Assembly (NCBI GenBank): GCA_964640655.1
Contig: CAZXFT010000009.1
Span: forward strand, 1-64,000
Length of the DNA stretch: 64,000 nucleotides
Direction of reading: 5' to 3'
Origin: BJGO01 sp964640655
GTDB taxonomy: Bacteria; Bacteroidota; Bacteroidia; Chitinophagales; UBA10324
Shown here: piece after piece, positions 16,383-25,346 of the stretch
Layout: each line of letters starts with the position of its first letter
Position numbering within the stretch: position 1 is the stretch's first letter
Position numbers and translations under genes: made by a program
Notes under the pieces: model-generated
The model's input: the letters and a program-made list of their open reading frames with translations, nothing else
Databases searched by the model: none
Told to the model about the DNA's origin: nothing

Positions 16383-18674
16383 TTGATAATTTCAAATAAT
16401 ATTAAGCTAAACAGAAAAGCCACCGTAACCGCGTGGCTTTCTGCTTTTGTCACAGCGACAGTAGTAGTATTTATATACTTTCAACTGATCATTTCGCCTA
16501 ATGAATACTTCTTTGCAGCCGGTGGTGACGGGTTAAAGAACTACTTTAATCCAATGTTCTTTGTAAAGTTCGATTCCGGAACTCATTTCTCCGGAATGAA
16601 TTATCCTTTTGGCGACAATGTAATTTATAGTGATAATCAACCTATACTTTCCTGGTTTCTAAAAATGCTTGATCAGACCGGTATATATAACACAGACCAT
16701 ACTATTGGACTGTTTAATATCTTAATGTTGCTTGGTATCGTAATAGCTTCCTATTATATAAGCCTGTTGCTTTCTCATTATGAAGTAGCCGGTTTTGCCA
16801 ACGTTCTGTTTGCTTCAGGCATTGCATTTATGTCTCCTCAAACCTTGAGGTTTCTTGGACATTACGGATTAGCATACTGCTGCGCCATACCAATGGTCTG
16901 GTATTATATGGTTCAGTATCTGAATAATAAAAAATGGTTGAACGTTTATTGGTTTTGTCTGATAGTAGTTACTGTAGTATTTACATTCTTACATGTGTAT
17001 TATAGTTTATTGTTTTTACTTTTTATCTGCGGGGTTAGTATATGTTATACGTTTTATACACGCAGTATAAGTATCAAGAATGTAATGTTAATTTTTGTTG
17101 CTGTTATTCAAGTCTTGGTATTGATAACCTTTCAGAAATTAACAGATCCTGTAACTGACCGAATTCAACAACCTTATGGCCTCTCGGTATATGTTGCCAA
17201 TTTTGAGTCCGTATTGCTACCCTTACAGTATAACATTTTCAATCTTCACTCTTTGTTTGGGATTCAAATAAAACAGAACTACGAAGGTTTAGCATATATT
17301 GGGGTTACAGGGAGTAGCTTTTTGCTGCTGATAGTGATAAACCTTTTATGGACTAAAGTCCTTCGCAGAAAGGGATTGCTTTCGTCTATTGAGTTCAACC
17401 CTACACTTTCTGCTGTTGTGTTGTCATCCGTATTTATTCTTTTCATTTCATTTGGATGGCCAATAATTTTAAATGAAGACTTATTTGTTTCTCTTGTACC
17501 TGCTGTAAGTAACTTCAGAAGTTTAGGGAGAATGGCCTGGGCTTTTTATTATGCCTTCACCATTTTCTCAGCAGTAGCAATTGTTAAGTTGTGTTACAAG
17601 TACAGGATGAAGATTAGTTCAGGAATATATTTATTGATAATTCTATTGTGTTCCGGTTTTTGGTGGATGGATGGTATTCAGCACTTAATAAGCATGCGCA
17701 ATGTTGCTTACACAGGTCGTTTCACATCAGATTTCTTAGACAAAAAATATTTAGAAAGTCGTTTAACTCAAAGTGGATATAAAGCATCGGATTTTCAATG
17801 TTTATTGACCTTGCCCTACTTTGAACTTGGTGGAGAAAAATTTTATACCGAATCCAACAGTGACCCATACACAGCTATGAAGATTTCGTATAACTCCGGA
17901 CTTCCCCTCATCAGCAAAATATTGGCGCGTACTTCTGTGTCGCAATCCAATATTACTATTCAGTGTATGGGAGATTCTTTGTTGCCAAAAGAAATATTTA
18001 AAATATTGCCCAACAAAAAACCGGTTTTGATGGCTGTTACCAATAGTTTTTTGACTAACGGTGAATTATTTCTAATCAGGCACTCACAAAAAGTATATAC
18101 AGATAAATATTTAAGCCTTTACGCTTTATATCCTGACTCGATTAATGCGTTAAAGCCAATGCAATCATACATTGCGCAATCAGTTATTCAGGATAGCTTT
18201 ATCAACTCGACAAACTCTGATTCAATTAGAATTACAACTCCATTACTAACTCAGTACACCTCTGGGAGTGATTTTACACCTGTAACTCTTTCAAGCAATG
18301 ATAAGCGCATCATGTTGATTGACTCTACATTTACAATTTTAAATGACAGTATTATTGACCTTAGCTTTTGGATGTTTATTGACAATATCAAACCTGCGTT
18401 TCCTTATGTTCATATTGAAGTATTTGATACTACCGGAAAAGTTTTTTTCAGAGAAAAATTCATACACCCTAAACAATTAGGCTCAGTTTACAAGGATTGG
18501 CTACGAATTCATTTTAGTGAATCTGTTCCGTTTAATACATTTCGATTACGCGTTCATCTGATTGATGCCAAACAGACAATAATTTCAAGAATTGTGTTGA
18601 GAGAATCTAAATCACATTATGCTGAATCGATTAGTGGAGAACTGAAGTGGTTCGACAATTTTCCGGTGTGGTAA
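16383..18674 (+). CDS. Large polytopic membrane protein, possible GT-C-like
   Basis: 763 residues; family not recognised with confidence. About a dozen hydrophobic helices fill residues 15-440, and the C-terminal 320 residues look extracytoplasmic and beta-rich. A motif FLGHYGLAYCCAIPMVWYY after helix 4 recalls membrane glycosyltransferases of the GT-C fold that use polyprenyl-linked donors. The start codon is TTG; the first internal ATG (near residue 54) would remove helix 1, so TTG is preferred. It follows the PKD protein by 24 bp and may be co-transcribed. Could glycosylate or modify surface polymers, but this is inference. Confidence 0.72.
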   Translation: MIISNNIKLNRKATVTAWLSAFVTATVVVFIYFQLIISPNEYFFAAGGDGLKNYFNPMFFVKFDSGTHFSGMNYPFGDNVIYSDNQPILSWFLKMLDQTGIYNTDHTIGLFNILMLLGIVIASYYISLLLSHYEVAGFANVLFASGIAFMSPQTLRFLGHYGLAYCCAIPMVWYYMVQYLNNKKWLNVYWFCLIVVTVVFTFLHVYYSLLFLLFICGVSICYTFYTRSISIKNVMLIFVAVIQVLVLITFQKLTDPVTDRIQQPYGLSVYVANFESVLLPLQYNIFNLHSLFGIQIKQNYEGLAYIGVTGSSFLLLIVINLLWTKVLRRKGLLSSIEFNPTLSAVVLSSVFILFISFGWPIILNEDLFVSLVPAVSNFRSLGRMAWAFYYAFTIFSAVAIVKLCYKYRMKISSGIYLLIILLCSGFWWMDGIQHLISMRNVAYTGRFTSDFLDKKYLESRLTQSGYKASDFQCLLTLPYFELGGEKFYTESNSDPYTAMKISYNSGLPLISKILARTSVSQSNITIQCMGDSLLPKEIFKILPNKKPVLMAVTNSFLTNGELFLIRHSQKVYTDKYLSLYALYPDSINALKPMQSYIAQSVIQDSFINSTNSDSIRITTPLLTQYTSGSDFTPVTLSSNDKRIMLIDSTFTILNDSIIDLSFWMFIDNIKPAFPYVHIEVFDTTGKVFFREKFIHPKQLGSVYKDWLRIHFSESVPFNTFRLRVHLIDAKQTIISRIVLRESKSHYAESISGELKWFDNFPVW

Positions 18675-18677
18675 TCA

Positions 18678-19553
18678 TTAGACTCCTGCGAGTGAGCTAT
18701 CTTCAATTTTCTTCACTATGTCATTAATCAACCACATAGGAGTAGATGTTGCCCCGCTGATGCCAACAGAAGTTGCACCATGAAACCATTCTGCTTGAAT
18801 ATCTTCTGGTCCCGATACAAAAAAGCTCTTGTCGTTCACAGTCTTGCATACCTGATATAAGACTTTTCCATTTGAACTTTTTTGACCGCTAATAAAAATC
18901 ATTACATCATAACGTGCGGCAAATTTTTCTATATGAGGGGCACGATTAGAAACCTGACGACAGATAGTATCGTGTGCGGAAACATTGGTGTTCCCTTTTT
19001 GCATGGCTCGCTCTACAATCATATCGCGTATGGCATAGTATTTATCCGTGCTCTTGGTAGTTTGCGAAAATAGAACAATAGGTTTTGCAAAATCTATTTT
19101 TTCGAGATCGCTTTCAGCAGAAATTATAATTGCGCTATTATTTGTCTGACCTAACAAACCTTTAACTTCAGCGTGACCGTCAATACCATAAATGACAATT
19201 TGAGAGTTTTCATCTTGCATATCATAAGTGTTCTTGACACGATGCTGCAATTTCAAAACCACAGGACAACTGGCATCCAATAATTGAATGTTGTTTTGCA
19301 TAGCGGTGATGTATGTCTGCGGTGGTTCGCCGTGTGCACGAATCAGTACTTTGCAATCGTGAAGTGACTTCAGATCTTCGTGATTAATAATTTTCAAGCC
19401 TTTATCAGCGAGTCGTTTTACCTCAATTTCATTATGGACAATATCACCAAGACAGTATAACGAGCCGGACTCATTTAACTCGTCTTCTGCCATTTGAATG
19501 GCATATATAACCCCGAAACAAAAACCACTATGCTGATCAATCTCGATTTTCAT
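18678..19553 (-). CDS. ispH: 4-hydroxy-3-methylbut-2-enyl diphosphate reductase
   Basis: 291 residues. Last MEP-pathway enzyme, reducing HMBPP to IPP and DMAPP. The three cluster cysteines are Cys12 (GFCFGV), Cys96 (DASCP) and Cys198 (DTICRQVSNR); conserved HGE (about 74-76) and FVSGPEDIQAEWF follow. Lies 46 bp downstream of cmk on the same strand, a cmk-ispH pairing also seen in other phyla. Convergent with the preceding membrane-protein gene, stops 3 bp apart. Confidence 0.96.
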   Translation of the reverse strand: MKIEIDQHSGFCFGVIYAIQMAEDELNESGSLYCLGDIVHNEIEVKRLADKGLKIINHEDLKSLHDCKVLIRAHGEPPQTYITAMQNNIQLLDASCPVVLKLQHRVKNTYDMQDENSQIVIYGIDGHAEVKGLLGQTNNSAIIISAESDLEKIDFAKPIVLFSQTTKSTDKYYAIRDMIVERAMQKGNTNVSAHDTICRQVSNRAPHIEKFAARYDVMIFISGQKSSNGKVLYQVCKTVNDKSFFVSGPEDIQAEWFHGATSVGISGATSTPMWLINDIVKKIEDSSLAGV

Positions 19554-19599
19554 ATGGTGTAAAAATAAGCTACTTCCATAAACCTGATACTTTGCTCAG

Positions 19600-20280
19600 T
19601 TAGCCAATAATTTCATTGGCAGTCTTTAAGACTAGATACAATTGCTCCTGATGAGTTAATTCCGAGTTATCCAGTTCAACCGCATCTTCAGCTTTTCTTA
19701 AAGGATTGTATGCCCTATGGGTGTCTTCATAATCGCGGCTTTCCAGATTTTTTAATATTTCCTCGAACGGCAATTCTATTCCTTTCTCTTTCAGCTCTAA
19801 CCAACGTCTTTGTGCGCGTATGCCTTTATTAGCCTTCATAAATAATTTTAGTTCGGCATCAGGAAAAACTATTGTACCAATATCACGACCATCCATAACT
19901 AGTCCACGCTCCTTACCCATTTGCTGTTGTTGTTCCACTAAGAAATCACGTACTACAGGAATAGCACTCACAGGACTTACCAAGTTGGATACATCCAAAT
20001 TGCGAATCACGTCCTCTACCATTTCTCCATTCAGGTAAGTTTCATTGCGTTTGAGCTGAGGATTGTATCTGAATTTAATGTCAATCTGCCTTAAGGCCAA
20101 TTTTACCTGTTCTTCATTTTTAATATCTATACCGTTTTGCATAAAATAATAAGTAACAGCCCGGTACATTGCTCCGGAGTCAATATATATATAGCCTAAT
20201 TTTTCGGCTAATTGCTTGGCTAAAGTGCTTTTCCCACAGGAAGAATAACCGTCAATGGCAATAATGATTTTGTGTTCCAT
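19600..20280 (-). CDS. cmk: Cytidylate kinase
   Basis: 226 residues from the chosen ATG (MEHKIIIAIDGYSSCGKST). The reading frame extends 13 codons further upstream, but the family begins just before the P-loop, so the internal ATG is taken. P-loop GYSSCGKST, YIDSGAMYRA substrate segment, DGRDIGTIVFPDA and RRWLELKEKG lid are all present. Phosphorylates CMP/dCMP. First gene of the cmk-ispH unit, divergent from miaB. Confidence 0.96.
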   Translation of the reverse strand: MEHKIIIAIDGYSSCGKSTLAKQLAEKLGYIYIDSGAMYRAVTYYFMQNGIDIKNEEQVKLALRQIDIKFRYNPQLKRNETYLNGEMVEDVIRNLDVSNLVSPVSAIPVVRDFLVEQQQQMGKERGLVMDGRDIGTIVFPDAELKLFMKANKGIRAQRRWLELKEKGIELPFEEILKNLESRDYEDTHRAYNPLRKAEDAVELDNSELTHQEQLYLVLKTANEIIG

Positions 20281-20344
20281 CGGCGTGGCAAAGAAGCACA
20301 ATTTTATGCGTTCGCACAAAACAGCTTTTTACCTGGTTTAGGCA

Positions 20345-20375
20345 TTGCGATTACCTGATGCTTCAATTATCTTTG
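20345..20375 (+). promoter_or_regulatory. Promoter of the miaB-secG operon
   Basis: TTG at 20345-20347, 20-bp spacer, TATCTTTG at 20368-20375, a full match to TTG-N20-TAnnTTTG. Predicted transcription start near 20379, which places the first ATG (20381) almost at the 5' end and favours the ATG at 20402. Confidence 0.7.
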
Positions 20376-20401
20376 CCGCTATGAAGTTACAGGATGAAAA
20401 T

Positions 20402-21829
20402 ATGGCAGAAGCCTTTACATCTAACACTAAAATACTCGACGAAAATCGTCAGGGTGAAGTATTTATTTCATCTGATGCAGAGCGAATTCATCAACCATCT
20501 GCCAGAAAATATTACATAGAAAGTTATGGTTGCCAGATGAATTTTTCTGACAGCGAGATTGTAGCAAGCATACTTGCTGAAAATGGCTTTGAAAATGCAT
20601 CTGACTTTATGGGTGCTGATTTGATATTAATAAATACCTGTTCCATTCGCGAAAATGCTGAACAGCGTGTTCGACAGCGTTTACATGAGTTTAAAAAAGC
20701 AAAAAATAGCAATCCCGAAGCTGTTATAGGTGTGCTGGGCTGTATGGCTGAAAGATTGAAAACTAAGTTTCTGGAGGAAGATAAAATTGTTGATGTCGTT
20801 GTTGGCCCTGATGCTTATCGTACCTTACCCCAATTAGTTGAACAGGCCGGAAGCGGTCAAAGAGCCATCAATGTATTGTTGAGCCGTGAAGAAACATATG
20901 CTGATATTAATCCCGTCCGATTAAATAGCAATGGTTTGAGTGCGTTTATCTCCATTACACGTGGTTGTAACAATATGTGTTCGTTTTGCGTGGTTCCTTT
21001 TACACGAGGTCGGGAGCGCAGCCGCGATGCACACAGCATCGTAAAAGAGGCCAAACAGTTATTTGATTCAGGCTACCTCGAAATCACTCTCCTTGGTCAA
21101 AATGTGGATAGCTACAACTGGACAAGTGAAGACCCAAAAGAACATATCAATTTTGCTCAGTTGCTTGAAATGGTAGCATTAATCAACCCACTTTTACGCG
21201 TAAGATTCAGTACCTCTCACCCTAAAGATATTACGGATGAAGTTATTTACACTATAGCCAAGTATCACAATATCTGCAATTACGTTCATCTCCCTGTTCA
21301 GTCCGGCAGTACACGTGTTTTAGAAATGATGAATCGCACCTACACCCGAGAGTGGTACATACAAAAAGTGAATCGTATAAGAGAAATTATCCCCGACTGC
21401 GGTATTTCAACAGACATCATCGCGGGTTTTTGCAGCGAAACAGAGGCAGAACATCAGGAAACATTGAACATGATGGATTATGTGAAATACGATTTAGCCT
21501 TTATGTTCAAATATTCGGAGCGTCCTGGAACTTTGGCTGCAAGAAAATACCCCGACGATATCAGTGAAGAAGTGAAATCAAGAAGACTTAGTGAAATAAT
21601 AGAGAAGCAAAGAAATCAACAAGTAGAAAACAATACCAAAGACATAGGAAAAGTATTTGAAGTATTGATTGAGGGTGTTTCGCGACGTTCAGATAATAAT
21701 TTGTTTGGTCGCAGTTCACAGAACAAGGTTGTAGTATTTCCTCGTGAAAAATATGACATAGGCCAATACGTCAATGTCATTATCGAAGATTGTTCATCAG
21801 CAACTCTGTTTGGCAAAGTCGTGAGTTAA
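20402..21829 (+). CDS. miaB: tRNA-2-methylthio-N6-dimethylallyladenosine synthase
   Basis: 475 residues from ATG 20402 (MAEAFTSN). ATG 20381 (MKLQDENMAEAF) is also in frame but would leave a 2-nt leader after the predicted promoter. Domains: UPF0004 with auxiliary-cluster cysteines (YGCQMN, NTCSIRE, LGCMAER), radical SAM with CxxxCxxC (RGCNNMCSFC), and a C-terminal TRAM domain (VLIEGVSRRSDNNLFGRS). Adds the methylthio group to i6A37 of tRNAs using SAM and two Fe-S clusters. First gene of a five-gene operon reaching secG. Confidence 0.95.
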   Translation: MAEAFTSNTKILDENRQGEVFISSDAERIHQPSARKYYIESYGCQMNFSDSEIVASILAENGFENASDFMGADLILINTCSIRENAEQRVRQRLHEFKKAKNSNPEAVIGVLGCMAERLKTKFLEEDKIVDVVVGPDAYRTLPQLVEQAGSGQRAINVLLSREETYADINPVRLNSNGLSAFISITRGCNNMCSFCVVPFTRGRERSRDAHSIVKEAKQLFDSGYLEITLLGQNVDSYNWTSEDPKEHINFAQLLEMVALINPLLRVRFSTSHPKDITDEVIYTIAKYHNICNYVHLPVQSGSTRVLEMMNRTYTREWYIQKVNRIREIIPDCGISTDIIAGFCSETEAEHQETLNMMDYVKYDLAFMFKYSERPGTLAARKYPDDISEEVKSRRLSEIIEKQRNQQVENNTKDIGKVFEVLIEGVSRRSDNNLFGRSSQNKVVVFPREKYDIGQYVNVIIEDCSSATLFGKVVS

Positions 21830-21842
21830 ACCATTGCAATTA

Positions 21843-23054
21843 ATGACAGACATTCAAAGTATAAAACAACGCTATCACATTATAGGCAACTCAGTAGGAC
21901 TGAATCATGCTCTTAGCATAGCTGCACAGGTAGCACCAACCGATTTAACTGTTTTAATAACCGGCGAAAGCGGCGTGGGTAAAGAAATATTTTCTCAAAT
22001 CATACATCACTTATCTCCTCGCAAGCATAATGGATTTATTGCCGTTAACTGCGGTGCAATACCTGAAGGCACCATTGATTCCGAGTTGTTTGGACATGAA
22101 AAAGGTTCATTTACCGGTGCTGTTGAAAGTCGCAAGGGGTATTTTGAAACAGTAAATGGTGGAACAATTTTTCTTGATGAAATTGGAGAATTGCCACTAG
22201 GTACACAGGCTCGTTTACTAAGAGTATTGGAAACAAAAGAATACATTCGAGTTGGTTCCTCTAAAGTTCAAAAAACTGATGTGAGAGTAATAGCGGCAAC
22301 CAATGTCAACTTATTGGAGTTGATACAACGAGGGAAATTTCGAGAGGATTTATACTACAGGTTAAATACCGTTCCTATCAAAGTTCCTGCTCTACGTGAG
22401 CGTAAAGAAGATATCTATATTTTGTTTAGAAAATTCTGTATTGATTTCGCCGACCGCTACAACTCAAAACCAGTGTCACTGGATGATGAGGCAAAAAAAA
22501 TGCTCACCAATTATTCCTGGCCGGGCAACGTGCGTGAACTAAAAAACATAGCTGAACAGGTATCGGTACTTTCCGCAAGTAAATTAATCTCAGCAGGAGA
22601 ATTGAAGCAATTTATACCTGAGTCATTCAGTAATGAATTACCAATGATCAGCCGTCATAGTGTGCCGGGAGATAGCGGTGATTACAGTGAGCGTGATATT
22701 ATGTACAAGGTATTGTTCGATATGAAAACAGACCTTAATGATTTAAAGAAAGTCGTTTACGGAATGATTTCTGGAAATACCACATCTGTGGGTCCAACAC
22801 AGGTAATGCCTGTAAATACTGAGTTGAATACTACTAAGCGAGTTATTAATGGTGACAGTTCTCAACCGCATATTATTGATGCTTCAATGGAAAAGACTAT
22901 TGAAGTGGAACAAACGTTATCGCTTGCGGATATTGAACGAGACGCTATCATTAAAGCACTGAAAAAGCATCGTAACAGAAAAGATGCAGCACGGGAACTT
23001 GGCATTTCTGAGCGTACGCTCTATCGAAAAGTTAAAGACTATAATCTCGAATAA
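21843..23054 (+). CDS. Sigma54-dependent transcriptional activator without receiver domain
   Basis: 403 residues from ATG 21843 (MTDIQSIKQ); a TTG nine bases upstream is less likely. The AAA+ core starts almost at the N-terminus: Walker A GESGVGKE (41-48), sigma54-contact loop GSFTGA (88-93, a GAFTGA variant), Walker B FLDEIGEL, arginine-finger region FREDLYYRLN, then a Fis-type HTH at the C-terminus (RKDAARELGISERTLYRKV). No receiver or GAF domain, so the layout resembles PspF. Sits 13 bp after miaB and 1 bp before lptE. Target unknown; a sigma54 promoter lies 5 kb away at 28.34 kb. Confidence 0.93.
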   Translation: MTDIQSIKQRYHIIGNSVGLNHALSIAAQVAPTDLTVLITGESGVGKEIFSQIIHHLSPRKHNGFIAVNCGAIPEGTIDSELFGHEKGSFTGAVESRKGYFETVNGGTIFLDEIGELPLGTQARLLRVLETKEYIRVGSSKVQKTDVRVIAATNVNLLELIQRGKFREDLYYRLNTVPIKVPALRERKEDIYILFRKFCIDFADRYNSKPVSLDDEAKKMLTNYSWPGNVRELKNIAEQVSVLSASKLISAGELKQFIPESFSNELPMISRHSVPGDSGDYSERDIMYKVLFDMKTDLNDLKKVVYGMISGNTTSVGPTQVMPVNTELNTTKRVINGDSSQPHIIDASMEKTIEVEQTLSLADIERDAIIKALKKHRNRKDAARELGISERTLYRKVKDYNLE

Positions 23055-23055
23055 C

Positions 23056-23553
23056 ATGCGTTTTGTATTTATTCTCGTTTCAATTCTGTCATTAAGTGGT
23101 TGTAATATATACAGTTTCACAGGTGCCAGCATAGATACAAATGTGAAGAAGGTTAGAGTAAAAACATTTTCTAATCAGGCTAACCTTGTTGTTCCGGCTT
23201 TAAGTCAGAAGCTTACAGTTACGCTTAAGAATAAATTTATTACCTATACCAATCTGATACTAACCGACGAATCGGACACCGATCTGGATTTTGATGGTGT
23301 TATCTCAGAATACCGGGTTACGGCAGTTGCCGCGCAAGCCGGTGAAACTGCTGCATTAAACCGCTTGACTATAACTGTAAACGTAAATTTTAAAAACAAC
23401 CGCGATCCTAAGCAAAATTGGGAATCTCCATTTAGCCGATTTGCCGATTTTGACAGCAACAAAGACCTTGCAATAGTGCAAGACGCATTAATTAACGATA
23501 TTGCGGACCAAATAGCAGAAGCCATTTTTCAAAAAGCAGTAGTCAACTGGTAG
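23056..23553 (+). CDS. lptE: LptE-like LPS-assembly lipoprotein
   Basis: 165 residues from ATG 23056, one base after the previous stop. Lipobox LSGC (about residue 16) followed by NIYSFTGASI, a typical Bacteroidota LptE start; then an alpha/beta domain (VKKVRVKTFSNQANLVVPALSQKLTVTLKNKF) and a conserved C-terminal helix. LptE forms the plug of the LptD channel that places LPS in the outer leaflet. The reading frame is open 24 codons upstream inside the activator gene; the lipoprotein signal fixes the start. Confidence 0.88.
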   Translation: MRFVFILVSILSLSGCNIYSFTGASIDTNVKKVRVKTFSNQANLVVPALSQKLTVTLKNKFITYTNLILTDESDTDLDFDGVISEYRVTAVAAQAGETAALNRLTITVNVNFKNNRDPKQNWESPFSRFADFDSNKDLAIVQDALINDIADQIAEAIFQKAVVNW

Positions 23554-24923
23554 TGAGCATTCAGGACATCAATAAAGCCATACAGGATCCGGCATTCATA
23601 GCCCATCTTTCTAAAGATGAGGTTATGTCATTGCTTCACAAATACCCATATTGTGCATCTCTTCATTTGTTATCCACTAAAATTCTTCATATCGAAAACA
23701 ACCCCGACTATCAGGCACAACTTGCACACACTGCCGCTTATGCCAACGATCGAAAAGCATTGTTTAGGTTGATATATGAAAGTGGTTCTATTAAAGATTC
23801 AGGAGGCAGCATCAGTAGTAAAGAATTCTCAGAAAATTTTGCTGATGAATTTTCTTCATTAATAAACATCAATACCGAAACCGACATCAGCGACAAAGTA
23901 CTTGAGGCCCAATCTGAATATGCTCATGAAGAAAAGGTTGAAATCAGTAAATCTGAACAGAACTCATTAGAAGAACTGGAAGCACATCATGTGCAACATG
24001 TACTTGATGATTTGAGTGCAGAACTTAATTTACTCAGCGAATCCGGCTCCGGTGAAATGGATATGCATCAACAATCTATCGATGAAGAAAATGAAGACGA
24101 GTTTGTTGATGAACATCTTGATCCAGAAATGGAATCTAACACAAACCTGATTCACGAGGTTGGAGAACAAAAATTAAACGAAGTATTAAAATCATCCGAA
24201 CTGGAATCTTTTTCTGCCTCCATGGCATCAGTTGAGGAAATAGAAGATAATAACCCACTGCATTATTCGCAGGAACCTGTTTCTGAAAGCAGTAGTGCCC
24301 TTAAGATTGAAGAAACAATTGAACAACTGCAAGATGATTCTTTGCGCGCTAATAATGAAAAGTTGGAAGTAGTTGAAATACTTCCTGAAAATAATATAGA
24401 CAACGGCAAGAAATCATTTACCGACTGGTTAAAGAAGTTCAGCACTGAAAACAGTAGCAGACTCTTGGCTCCGCCTTCAAAAACCACAGAAGCTCAGAAT
24501 GCTTCGCAGCAAGAACTCATTACTTCAACTGTTCAAATCATCTCAGAAGAGCAAACAGATGAAGATTTAAATGCCTTGAGTAATCAGTATCATGAAGAAC
24601 AAGCTACTGTATATTTTAAAGAAACAGAAGAAGATTTAAATCGGATTATTAAGGAAGAAATAAAAACAATAGACGAGTTTGTTCAAAATCAACCGGAGTC
24701 GAAAAGATATAACGGAGAACTGAAAGTTTCGGTAGCCGAACTGGCAAAACGCAGCCTCGACGATTCACAGGAAATAATCACTGAAACTATGGCGAGAGTA
24801 TTAGCTGCTCAGGGTAAATTTAAGAAAGCGATAGACATTCTTGAAAAACTGGTGTTGCTACATCCTGAAAAAAGACTTTACTTTGCAGCCCTCATAGAAG
24901 AATTTAAAAAACAGAATTTTTAA
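23553..24923 (+). CDS. Acidic protein with C-terminal TPR-like region
   Basis: 456 residues. GTG start overlapping the lptE stop by one base. The N-terminal 80 residues are helical and conserved-looking (DEVMSLLHKYPYCASLHLLSTKIL), residues about 90-400 are Glu/Ser-rich and probably disordered, and the C-terminal 60 residues form helical hairpins like a TPR (RVLAAQGKFKKAIDILEKLVLLHPEKRLYFAAL). No signal peptide, so likely cytoplasmic. Its fixed place between lptE and secG suggests a role in envelope biogenesis, but no function is known to me. Confidence 0.82.
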   Translation: MSIQDINKAIQDPAFIAHLSKDEVMSLLHKYPYCASLHLLSTKILHIENNPDYQAQLAHTAAYANDRKALFRLIYESGSIKDSGGSISSKEFSENFADEFSSLININTETDISDKVLEAQSEYAHEEKVEISKSEQNSLEELEAHHVQHVLDDLSAELNLLSESGSGEMDMHQQSIDEENEDEFVDEHLDPEMESNTNLIHEVGEQKLNEVLKSSELESFSASMASVEEIEDNNPLHYSQEPVSESSSALKIEETIEQLQDDSLRANNEKLEVVEILPENNIDNGKKSFTDWLKKFSTENSSRLLAPPSKTTEAQNASQQELITSTVQIISEEQTDEDLNALSNQYHEEQATVYFKETEEDLNRIIKEEIKTIDEFVQNQPESKRYNGELKVSVAELAKRSLDDSQEIITETMARVLAAQGKFKKAIDILEKLVLLHPEKRLYFAALIEEFKKQNF

Positions 24924-24926
24924 CCG

Positions 24927-25271
24927 ATGTACACTTTAATTGTAATTCTTATCATCATTGCTGCCGCTTTACTTATTGCTGTGGTATTAATTCAGAACCC
25001 TAAAGGTGGTGGATTAGGACAGTCTTTTGGCGGTTTCTCTAACCAAATAATGGGTGTTCAACGCACTACCGATTTTCTAGAAAAAGCTACCTGGACATTG
25101 GTTATCAGTATAGCTGCTTTATCACTTTTTACTGTATTCTTTATAGATAAAACAGGTCCTGTTGAAGATAATAAGCCAAAATCGCAATTTGAAGGAGTGG
25201 AATTAAGCACACCCGCTGCACCTGCCCAAACGCCACCAAACACTACTACACTTCCTGACAGCGGGAAATAA
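24927..25271 (+). CDS. secG: Protein translocase subunit SecG
   Basis: 114 residues. Two transmembrane helices (about 2-20 and 53-72) separated by the SecG loop IQNPKGGGLGQSFGG, then a Pro/Thr-rich C-terminal tail. Accessory subunit of SecYEG. Last gene of the miaB operon, 3 bp after the TPR-like protein, closed by a terminator. Confidence 0.95.
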   Translation: MYTLIVILIIIAAALLIAVVLIQNPKGGGLGQSFGGFSNQIMGVQRTTDFLEKATWTLVISIAALSLFTVFFIDKTGPVEDNKPKSQFEGVELSTPAAPAQTPPNTTTLPDSGK

Positions 25272-25293
25272 TCAAAACATATTCAAATTATAT

Positions 25294-25329
25294 AAGCCGC
25301 TTGAGGAACTTATCAAACGGCTTTTTTTT
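25294..25329 (+). terminator. Rho-independent terminator after secG
   Basis: AAGCCG pairs with CGGCTT, with an inner TGA/TCA pairing, followed by seven T. It lies 22 bp after the secG stop and just before the convergent E1 gene stop. Confidence 0.85.
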
Positions 25330-25346
25330 ATTTAAGTATTTGCTTG

